A DNA stretch of 7,949 bases. It comes from an uncultured Clostridia bacterium (lineage in GTDB: Bacteria; Bacillota; Clostridia; Oscillospirales; CAG-272). Shown in pieces: positions 1 through 6,271 of the stretch; the first letter of the stretch is position 1; each line of letters begins with the position of its first letter. Position numbers and translations under genes: made by a program. The DNA lies in the NCBI GenBank assembly GCA_945949385.1, contig CAMFEL010000096.1:1-7949 (forward strand). The letters run 5' to 3'. The notes beneath the pieces were generated by a model that was given only the letters and a program-made list of their open reading frames with translations, did not search any database and was not told the DNA's origin.

Positions 1-258
1 CATAACCGCCCCGCTCTGCGAATGATCCACCCGGTTCACAAGATTTCCAATGTCGTGCATGTAAGCGGCGATCTTCGCAAGCTCAATTTCCCGAGCGTCC
101 CGCCCCAAAGTCTCCAGAATATAGGTGCACCGCTTGCAGGCAATACCCACATGGGCAAAACTGTGCTCCGTAAAGCCCAGAGCCGACAGCGCCTCGTCCG
201 CCTTTTTGATGTATATTTTTATGTCCTCGTTCTGTTTTACATCCTCATATGTTACCAT
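1..258 (-). CDS. HD-domain metal-dependent phosphohydrolase, N-terminal part (cut by window edge)
   Basis: The first 86 residues of a protein whose C-terminus lies beyond the left edge. It begins MVTYEDVKQNEDIKIYIKKA and contains the HD-superfamily pattern: His36 (SFAHVGIAC), the His68-Asp69 doublet in AYMHDIGN, and His79 in RVDHSQSGA. These are the usual metal ligands of HD phosphohydrolases. The start is the ATG at 256-258, preceded by GGAGG at 266-270 with a 7-base spacer, and by a good promoter further upstream. There is no signal peptide or membrane segment, so it is probably cytoplasmic. The HDIGN...N..DH.QSGA wording matches small stand-alone HD proteins of Clostridia; their substrate is generally unknown (nucleotides or phosphoesters are typical for the superfamily). 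It is transcribed divergently from alaS. The family call is firm; the specific function cannot be given. Confidence 0.87.
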   Translation of the reverse strand, partial: MVTYEDVKQNEDIKIYIKKADEALSALGFTEHSFAHVGIACKRCTYILETLGRDAREIELAKIAAYMHDIGNLVNRVDHSQSGAVM

Positions 259-265
259 ATATATT

Positions 266-270
266 CCTCC
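266..270 (-). promoter_or_regulatory. Ribosome binding site of the HD-domain gene
   Basis: On the minus strand this reads GGAGG, 7 bases before the ATG at 258. It is a full-strength Shine-Dalgarno site and fixes the start codon of the HD gene. Confidence 0.85.
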
Positions 271-310
271 TTTTTCACATATTTCTTTCATATATTACCC
301 CTATGTCCGG

Positions 311-339
311 ATTTTACATCATAATCCGTTTCATGTCAA
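311..339 (-). promoter_or_regulatory. Sigma-A-type promoter for the HD-domain gene
   Basis: Read on the minus strand: -35 TTGACA (334-339, perfect), a 17-base spacer, and -10 TAAAAT (311-316, 5 of 6). Transcription would start near 304 and give a leader of about 45 nt before the ATG at 258. It diverges from the alaS promoter; the two -35 boxes are about 30 bp apart. Seen directly; activity is inferred. Confidence 0.75.
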
Positions 340-369
340 GCAAGAGGGTGTAAAGTGTTTGAAAACTTG

Positions 370-399
370 TTGACAGATATATGGGGCGGGTGGTATAAT
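370..399 (+). promoter_or_regulatory. Consensus extended -10 promoter for alaS
   Basis: TTGACA at 370-375 and TATAAT at 394-399 are both perfect sigma-A hexamers separated by 18 bp. TGG at 391-393 supplies an extended -10 (TGn) element. Transcription would start near 406, giving a leader of about 70 nt before the alaS ATG at 476. The leader has a small bulged hairpin (411-431) and a T6 run (442-447), but is too short for a T-box riboswitch and shows no T-box sequence. Confidence 0.85.
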
Positions 400-475
400 G
401 AACGCGGCGATGCGGCGGAAAACGCCCTGCAACCGTTATAATTTTTTCAAATTTATATAAACACGGGGTAATCCT

Positions 476-3109
476 ATGAAATGGACATCTCTCAATGACC
501 TCAGAGAGGCTTTTCTCTCTTTTTTTGAGTCAAAGGGACACCTTCGGCTCAAAAGCTTTTCTCTCATACCAATAAACGACCGCTCTCTGCTGCTTATAAA
601 CTCCGGCATGGCGCCCATGAAGAAGTATTTCACGGGTGAGGAGGAGCCGCCGAGACACAGAGTCTGCACCTGCCAGAAGTGCATCCGCACGGGAGACATT
701 GAAAATGTGGGTATAACCTCCCGCCACGGTACATTTTTCGAGATGCTGGGCAACTTCTCTTTCGGGGATTATTTCAAAACCGAGGCAATAGAGTGGAGCT
801 GGGAATTTCTGACGAAAACTCTGGAGATTCCCGAAAATCTGCTTTACCCCTCCGTCTACGAAAAGGACGACGAGGCGTACGAGCTGTGGAATAAAAAGAT
901 GGGCGTGCCCGCCGATCATATAGTCAGGCTCGGCAAGGCGGACAATTTCTGGGAGCACGGCAGCGGTCCCTGCGGTCTCTGCTCCGAAATATAGTTTGAC
1001 CGCGGCTAAAAGTACGGCTGCGGCAAGCCTGACTGCGGCCCCGGCTGCGAGTGCGACCGGTTTATCGAAATATGGAACAATGTGTTCTCCCAGTTCAACA
1101 ACGACGGCGAGGGCAACTATACAGAGCTTGCAACCAAAAATATAGATACGGGAATGGGCCTTGAGCGTCTTGCCTGCGTTATGCAGGACGTGGACAACCT
1201 TTTCGAGGTTGATACCATCAGACGGGTGCTTGATACCGTGTGCGCCCTTGCCGGCTATAAATACGGAGACGACACCAAGAAAGATGTGTCTGTACGCGTT
1301 ATTACCGACCATATCAGGAGCGCAAGCTTTATGATATGCGACGGCGTCAGCCCCTCAAACGAGGGACGGGGCTATGTACTTCGCAGACTTCTGCGCCGTG
1401 CCGCTCGCCACGGAAGACTTTTGGGTATTTCCGGCGCCTTTTTGGGTAAGCTTTGCGATGTGGTTGTGGAACAGAGCGGCAGAGCATATCCCGAGCTTTG
1501 CGAAAAGCAGGATTATATCAAGCGCATTATCTCCATGGAGGAGGAGCGCTTTGACGCAACTATTGACGGCGGTCTGAACATTCTGAGCGGACTTGTGGAC
1601 ACTGCCCTGAAAGACGGCAAGGACACCCTTTCCGGCGAGGATGTGTTCAAGCTGTACGACACCTTCGGCTTTCCCCCGGATCTTACGGCGGAGATCGCGG
1701 CGGAAAAAGGGCTTAAAACTGACGGCGAGCGCTTTGCTCAGCTTATGAAGGAGCAGAGGGAAAGAGCGAGAGCCGCCAGAGCCGACCTTTCAAGCTGGGA
1801 GGGCGCGGAAAAGAGCGCCCTTGCGGACCTTGCAAAAACCGAGTTCTGCGGCTATACCGAGACGCAGTGCCAAACCCGTGTGACAGCGCTTTTCACCGCC
1901 GACGGCAAAGTACGCGAGGCAGGCGAGGGAGACGATGTGCGCGTTGTACTTGAAGCGACTCCCTTCTACGGCGAAGGCGGCGGGCAGGTAGGCGACACGG
2001 GCGAGATCGCCTCCGACGGTGCAGTGCTTAAGGTTACGGACACCAAAAAAGAGGACGGAGTATATATTCATGTCTGCACCGTAAAAAGCGGCGTTATATG
2101 CGAGGGAGACGCGGTTTGCGCCCGTATTGACTCATCCCGCAGAGACGCGGTGAAACGCAACCACACCGCGGCGCATCTGCTTCAGGCGGCGCTGCGTAAG
2201 GTATTGGGCAGCCATGTTGAGCAGGCAGGCTCCTATGTTGACGAAAACGAAGTTCGCTTCGACTTCTCTCATTTTGCGGCAATGACTGCCGAGGAGCTTT
2301 CCGCCACTGAAGCCGAGGTGAACAAGGCTATCCTTTCGGGCTGTCCCGTTGAGACAATAGAAACCGATGTGGAAAGCGCAAAGGCTGCAGGCGCCATGGC
2401 TCTGTTCGGTGAAAAATACGGCAAAACAGTCAGAATGGTAAAAATGGGAGATTATTCCACCGAGCTTTGCGGCGGAACCCATCTTGACAATACGGCAAAG
2501 GCGGGACTTTTCCGTATAGTGTCGGAGTCCTCCGTGGCAGCGGGCGTCCGCAGAATAACGGGCGTTACAGGTCTGGGAGTATTGAAGCTGCTTGATAAAA
2601 AGGAAGAGCTTGTAGCCGACACGGCAAGGGCGCTGAAAGCAAACAATCCTGCCGACGCACCCGCCCGTGCCGCTCAGCTTGCAGGTGAGATCTCTGTACT
2701 GAAAAAAGAAATAGACTCACTTAATTCAAAGCTTGCAGGCGGAAAGCTGGACGAGCTGCTCTCAGCGGCAGAGGATGTAAGCGGCGTGCATCTTTGTACC
2801 GCCGATCTGGGCTCTGCGGGAGTAGACGCCGCAAGAGCGCTGGGCGATAAGCTGCGCGACCGCGACCCCGACGGCGTAGCCGTTCTTGCGATACACGACG
2901 GCGAAAAGCTGAATTTCCTGGCCTGCTGCGGAGCCGAAGCGGTAAAGAAAGGCGCACACGCAGGAAAACTTGTGGGAGCAGTGGCCGCGGTTGCAGGCGG
3001 TAAGGGCGGCGGACGCCCCGACAGCGCCATGAGCGGCGGACGCGATATTACAAAGATAAGCGACGCCCTCGGCGCCGCAAAAGATATTCTCTCAGGTATG
3101 ATAAAATAA
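476..3109 (+). CDS. alaS: Alanyl-tRNA synthetase (AlaRS), frame interrupted by two in-frame stop codons
   Basis: AlaRS charges tRNA-Ala with alanine and hydrolyses mischarged Ser/Gly. The whole frame is 877 codons, against 876 residues in E. coli. In order: class II catalytic core with MKKYFTGEEEPP, RTGDIENVG and FFEMLGNFSFGDYFK; the GPCGxCSEI region; a Cys-rich GCGKPDCGPGCECDRF insert; motif 3 DTGMGLERL (residues about 224-232); editing domain with metal ligands HTAAH (563-567) and CGGTH (665-669), nearly the E. coli positions; and a C-terminal DHHA1-like part with GGGRPDSAMSGG. The start ATG at 476 has GGGG at 465-468 and the canonical N-terminus. The frame is broken by TAG (992-994) and TAA (1007-1009), between motif 2 and motif 3. 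As written it gives a 172-residue fragment and a 3' part with no ribosome-bound start; the GTG at 1082 has no Shine-Dalgarno and lies inside conserved NNVFSQF. Neither half could aminoacylate alone. It may be a pseudogene, a sequence error or a readthrough gene. The family call is certain; the functional state is not. Confidence 0.93.
992..1009 (+). other. Two in-frame nonsense codons inside alaS (TAG and TAA)
   Basis: In the alaS frame the codons run GAA ATA TAG TTT GAC CGC GGC TAA AAG, that is E-I-stop-F-D-R-G-stop-K. Family proteins typically read SEIYFDRGEKYGCG here, so TAG replaces an aromatic residue (often Tyr) and TAA replaces what is often Glu. Each needs only one base change from a Tyr or Glu codon. 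The four codons between the stops and all following codons still match the family, so there is no indel. What the sequence shows is certain; the cause is open. Confidence 0.9.
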
Positions 3110-3117
3110 GAGAGTAT

Positions 3118-3164
3118 AAAAACTAACTGCTCCCCGCGCCTTTGCGCGGGGAGCAGTTAGTTTT
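3118..3164. terminator. Bidirectional intrinsic terminator between alaS and the DMT transporter
   Basis: A perfect 19-bp stem (3121-3139 with 3144-3162) encloses a CTTT loop and extends two A-T pairs further (3119-3120 with 3163-3164). On the plus strand it ends in TTTT after the GC-rich core; on the minus strand in TTTTT followed by ATAC. The alaS stop is just upstream and the convergent transporter stop just downstream, so it can end both transcripts. Confidence 0.9.
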
Positions 3165-3179
3165 GCTATACATTGTCGT

Positions 3180-3214
3180 CACGCAGAAATCACGTTCTGC
3201 GTGCTTTTCTTTTT
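3180..3214 (+). terminator. Second, tandem terminator for plus-strand transcripts, overlapping the transporter 3' end
   Basis: A perfect 9-bp stem, CACGCAGAA (3180-3188) with TTCTGCGTG (3195-3203), has the 6-base loop ATCACG. It is followed on the plus strand by C-TTTT-C-TTTTT. On the minus strand the flank is A-rich, so it works in the alaS direction only. The loop contains the TGA stop of the transporter gene, and the right arm encodes its last residues. Confidence 0.65.
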
Positions 3215-4131
3215 GCAAAAAATTTTTCAAGCGGAAGCTGTGACAGTATGATGGCTGAGAACATCAGAGCGCAGCCCGCCCATTCCCGTGCCGTGGGAAG
3301 CTGAGGCTCTCCCATGATAAAGGAAAACCCGATGGTGCCCAGCACCGCAAAAACGGACTCAAAGCTCATAAGCAGCGACGCCACCGTGGGCTCCGTGCGC
3401 TGCTGACCCAGTATTTGCAGGGTATAGGCTATTCCGCAGGACATAACTCCCGCGTAAAACAGGCTGAACCAGCCGCCCTTAAGCTGCTCCCATGAGGGAC
3501 TCTCAAAAATAAACATACATATGCCGGACAGCACCGCGGAGGTAAAGAACTGAATACATGACACCTTCACGCCGTCAAGCCCGGGCACAAAAATATCGAT
3601 TGCAACAATATGTACGGCAAATATTACGGCGCATATCATAACGCGACCGTCTCCCGCCTCAACTGTAAAGCCGCCGTGAATACACAAAAGATAAAGTCCG
3701 ACTATGCCGAGCGCAATACATCCCCACATAACGGGGCGCACCTTTTTCCTCAGCAAAAGTCCCAGAAGCGGCACTATAAGAATATAAAGAGCGGTAATGA
3801 ATCCGGCTTTGCCGCCGTCGGTACCCATTGCCATGCCGAACTGCTGAAGGCAGGAGGCGACGCATAAAATCACGCCGCAGCCCATACCCACAAACAAAGT
3901 GCGCCGTCTGACGCGCTTTGAGGGTTTTGTATAACTGCCGTTTCTCTTTTTAACAATATCCGAAACAACGATGAAAGGTATAAGCACCGTCCCGCCCAAC
4001 AGACTTCTGACCGCCTGAAAGGTAAAAGGCTCCATGAGCTTCATGCCCTCGCTCTGAGCCACAAAGGAGGTGCCCCAGATAAACGAACAGACAAGCAGCA
4101 TTACCATGCCTATAACACTTGGTTTTTTCAT
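3190..4131 (-). CDS. EamA/DMT-superfamily membrane transporter
   Basis: A 313-residue, very hydrophobic protein with about ten predicted membrane segments (roughly residues 6-28, 38-58, 79-101, 107-126, 132-151, 161-180, 190-208, 220-242, 248-274, 281-300). This is the two-times-five layout of the drug/metabolite transporter superfamily. The first repeat has SFIWGTSFVAQ near the N-terminus; the second ends with FESVFAVLGTIGFSFIMGE, a typical EamA signature. A basic tail (KRKARRT) follows the last helix. The start ATG at 4129-4131 has AGAGGA at 4138-4143 with a 6-base spacer. The gene lies 76 bp downstream of the DUF5107 gene on the same strand with no clear promoter between, so it is likely the last gene of the murC transcription unit. 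The substrate cannot be read from sequence; members export amino acids, nucleotides or other metabolites. It ends at a convergent terminator shared with alaS. Confidence 0.9.
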   Translation of the reverse strand: MKKPSVIGMVMLLVCSFIWGTSFVAQSEGMKLMEPFTFQAVRSLLGGTVLIPFIVVSDIVKKRNGSYTKPSKRVRRRTLFVGMGCGVILCVASCLQQFGMAMGTDGGKAGFITALYILIVPLLGLLLRKKVRPVMWGCIALGIVGLYLLCIHGGFTVEAGDGRVMICAVIFAVHIVAIDIFVPGLDGVKVSCIQFFTSAVLSGICMFIFESPSWEQLKGGWFSLFYAGVMSCGIAYTLQILGQQRTEPTVASLLMSFESVFAVLGTIGFSFIMGEPQLPTAREWAGCALMFSAIILSQLPLEKFFAKRKARRT

Positions 4132-4160
4132 AAAGTATCCTCTGCTTTTATGTTGTCACG

Positions 4161-4203
4161 CCGCCCGACCGAAAAGGGCGGACGGCTTGCGGCGATAGCC
4201 GCA
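4161..4203. repeat. Two GC-rich hairpins between the DUF5107 and transporter genes
   Basis: First: TGCGGC (4188-4193), loop GATA, GCCGCA (4198-4203). Second: CCGCCC (4161-4166), 9-base loop, GGGCGG (4176-4181). In the minus-strand transcript they follow the DUF5107 stop by only a few bases. Neither is followed by a T-run, so they are poor intrinsic terminators; they may stabilise the upstream mRNA end or attenuate the transporter gene. Role inferred only. Confidence 0.5.
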
Positions 4204-4207
4204 GAAG

Positions 4208-6256
4208 TCACTCTTCTGAAGATGCTTCCCCGTTTGCCGCGCCTCTCCTGCGGGCGGGACGGCGGAATTTTTTCTCGCACTGACGGTAGTCGAAAATAGG
4301 CGGAACCTTAGCGTTTGCACGGTCAAACTCGCGTCCGTCGCGCTTTGCCTTGAGCTCCTCGATGAGAAACCACATCTCGGTAATTATAAGCTCTCCCTCA
4401 CGTATATCGGGCAGAACAATACCGCCGTTTTCGTTGAGTACGGCTTCGGCCTCCTCAATATGCCCCAGATGTATGTGCGCAAGAGTAACATAAATGCGCA
4501 CCCTGCCCACGCTGAGAACGGACTCGGGCATTTTTTCCGCAAGCTCCAGAGCCTCGCTGTCAAGACCGGCATTGCACAGAAGCTCCAAAGCCTCTTTTGC
4601 CAAAGACGCATCGTTTGGTCGCATAGACGCGGCGCGCGCCAGAAGACGGGCGGCGTTCTCATTGTCGCCTATCTGCCGCTTCACCTGCGCCATACCGTAA
4701 ACCGCCCAGGCAGAGGGAGCAAGCTTCATGGACTCCTCCAGCTCATTCCAGGCGTCCTGAAGACGGTTGATGCTTATGTATGTAATGCCAAGCTGAAGAT
4801 GAGCAAACCAGTTGCTGCTGTCGCTGTTTCTGGCGGCGGACTCCATCATGCGTACCCATTCGGGGCGTATCATCCAGGATACGGGCACCTCATCGGGAGC
4901 GTGCTCGGGGAATTTTCCGCTTTCCATAAGGCTTATCCAGTCAGCCTGCTCTCTGTCATCGGAGGTGAAATCAAGGTGCGGAGCAATGCGCGCCATACCC
5001 TCTCTGTCGCGGCGCATATTTTCAAGAGACGCCCAGCCGCTGCCGCAAAACAGCAGCTTTCCGTCTGCGGGAGAAACCGCCGTCTTTTTCGTTGCGGCAA
5101 GCAGCCTGTCCATTTCATCGTCGGTAATAAGCCTGTCAAGACACCGTGCAACCTCGGCTTTTGCGCCCTGCCAGTCGCCGTGAACCGCGTCGCCGTCAGC
5201 GTTCATAGCACCGTATGCCTCCAGCCACTCCCATGTGGTGTGGGGCGGCATGGGAACATATTCGTACTGCGTGTGGGCAATTCCCGCCTGCAATTCAATA
5301 TATCTGTCGGGACTGCCGTCTGCGGTCAGGTATTCCTGCCAGCGGTCTCCGCCGGGGTTCTGACCCCAGCAGAACAGTTTTCTGCCGATAAGATTGTAGG
5401 TTGAGGTCTGTACCAGTCCGTAGCCGTCCGCGTCAAGTGCCGCCTCAAATTTTCTCGCCTTAGGCGGTATTTTGTAGAAATAGTCGCCTGCGGCAGGCAC
5501 ATTTATGGGGTAGGTCACATCGTCGCCGTTGTAAACGGGAATAGGCGCAAGGCTTGTATTGTTATCTGCCACATAAGCGCCGTCGGCGTTTACCACGACG
5601 CGGGTGTCGGGTGTCTCGGGAACGGCAATATTGCTCCACCAGTACATGGGAATAACATCCGGCAGAGGATTGATGATTCGGGGGCGCACAAAAAGAAGCT
5701 TTGAGCCCTCGGGCAGGAAAAAGTCCACCTGCTGAACAACGCCCCGTATACGCTCGTACTCGTAAATGCGGAGCACGGGTGTGCCGTCCTCCAGATGAGT
5801 AGTAGCGGTAAACATAGTGTCGCAGGTGTGAACATGATGACCGAAAATGCCGCAGTTCCACTCAATGCCGCCGCTGGTCCAGGCGTTTCTTATGGCAAGA
5901 TTGCAGGGACGCATAACGGGGTTTGCAAAAAGCAGATCCTTCCCCGTCACCTTGTCGATAAGGGACATAAGCTTTCCTCCCCAGCGGGGAAGAAAGGTAG
6001 CTTTGAGATATTCGTTTTCCAGCACCACGCCGTCCATTTCGCGCTCGTGCAGCTCGCGTGTATACATATCCTGCATTTTGTAGGGGAACGCAGAGGGAAC
6101 ATGACCGTAGCCGATGAAAAGCCCCTCATCCTCCGAAAGACCCGAGTCGCCGTTTCTGTGCCAGAAATTCAGCTTTGCAAGAGCAGGCAGAGAAGAAGTG
6201 CCGTTCATATCCTGACACGGCATTCTGAAAGTAATTTGTTTCAGTGTAGAAGCCAT
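4208..6256 (-). CDS. DUF5107 and TPR-repeat protein, cytoplasmic, function unknown
   Basis: A 682-residue protein without signal peptide or membrane segment. Residues about 40-345 resemble DUF5107, a domain assigned to the galactose-mutarotase-like (carbohydrate-binding beta-sandwich) group. Hallmarks are the strand NEYLKATFLPRWGGKLMSLIDK (81-102), the SGGIEWNCGIFGHH signature (128-141), GQNPGGDRWQEYL (298-310), YIELQAGIAHTQ (319-330) and TWEWLEAYG (341-349). Acidic and His residues here (Glu132, His140, His141, Glu321, Glu343) could form a sugar site by analogy to aldose epimerases, but this is inference. Residues about 480-640 are helical TPR-like repeats (AHLQLGITYISINRLQDAWNEL, AVYGMAQVKRQIGDNENAARLL, TLAHIHLGHIEEAEAVL). 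The C-terminus has a basic stretch, RRPARRR, then an acidic end. The start ATG at 6254-6256 has AAAAGG at 6264-6269. It begins 15 bp after murC and is surely co-transcribed. Such proteins are usually met near sugar-use genes; a murC partner is unusual. Enzyme or scaffold cannot be decided. Confidence 0.82.
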   Translation of the reverse strand: MASTLKQITFRMPCQDMNGTSSLPALAKLNFWHRNGDSGLSEDEGLFIGYGHVPSAFPYKMQDMYTRELHEREMDGVVLENEYLKATFLPRWGGKLMSLIDKVTGKDLLFANPVMRPCNLAIRNAWTSGGIEWNCGIFGHHVHTCDTMFTATTHLEDGTPVLRIYEYERIRGVVQQVDFFLPEGSKLLFVRPRIINPLPDVIPMYWWSNIAVPETPDTRVVVNADGAYVADNNTSLAPIPVYNGDDVTYPINVPAAGDYFYKIPPKARKFEAALDADGYGLVQTSTYNLIGRKLFCWGQNPGGDRWQEYLTADGSPDRYIELQAGIAHTQYEYVPMPPHTTWEWLEAYGAMNADGDAVHGDWQGAKAEVARCLDRLITDDEMDRLLAATKKTAVSPADGKLLFCGSGWASLENMRRDREGMARIAPHLDFTSDDREQADWISLMESGKFPEHAPDEVPVSWMIRPEWVRMMESAARNSDSSNWFAHLQLGITYISINRLQDAWNELEESMKLAPSAWAVYGMAQVKRQIGDNENAARLLARAASMRPNDASLAKEALELLCNAGLDSEALELAEKMPESVLSVGRVRIYVTLAHIHLGHIEEAEAVLNENGGIVLPDIREGELIITEMWFLIEELKAKRDGREFDRANAKVPPIFDYRQCEKKFRRPARRRGAANGEASSEE

Positions 6257-6271
6257 AATAGTACCTTTTCC

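Noticed and set aside
22..373. Small plus-strand open frames over the HD gene and the intergenic region
   Set aside because: They run antisense to the HD gene and through its promoter, with no ribosome binding site or known similarity.
259..475. T-box riboswitch upstream of alaS
   Set aside because: The leader after the promoter is only about 70 nt and no T-box consensus sequence is present. The GGGCGGGTGG stretch at about 383-392 lies between the -35 and -10 boxes.
992..994. Pyrrolysine insertion at the TAG
   Set aside because: The position is normally an aromatic residue in AlaRS, a UAA lies five codons on, and AlaRS is not a known pyrrolysine protein.
992..1009. Frameshift or insertion as the cause of the alaS interruption
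   Set aside because: The frame before, between and after the stops is the same and all codons match AlaRS, so no bases were gained or lost.
530..1312. Long open frame antisense to the 5' part of alaS (260 residues)
   Set aside because: It is the complement of conserved AlaRS codons, has a low-complexity Ala/Val-rich translation and no ribosome binding site. It is a coding shadow.
1082..3109. A separate shorter gene starting at GTG 1082 (split AlaRS or AlaX-like stand-alone protein)
   Set aside because: GTG encodes the conserved Val of NNVFSQF, there is no ribosome binding site before it, and family similarity runs continuously upstream through both stops. It is the 3' part of alaS.
4460..5404. 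314-residue open frame antisense to the DUF5107 gene
   Set aside because: It lies wholly within a well-supported gene, has no recognisable domain and no start signal. It is a shadow.
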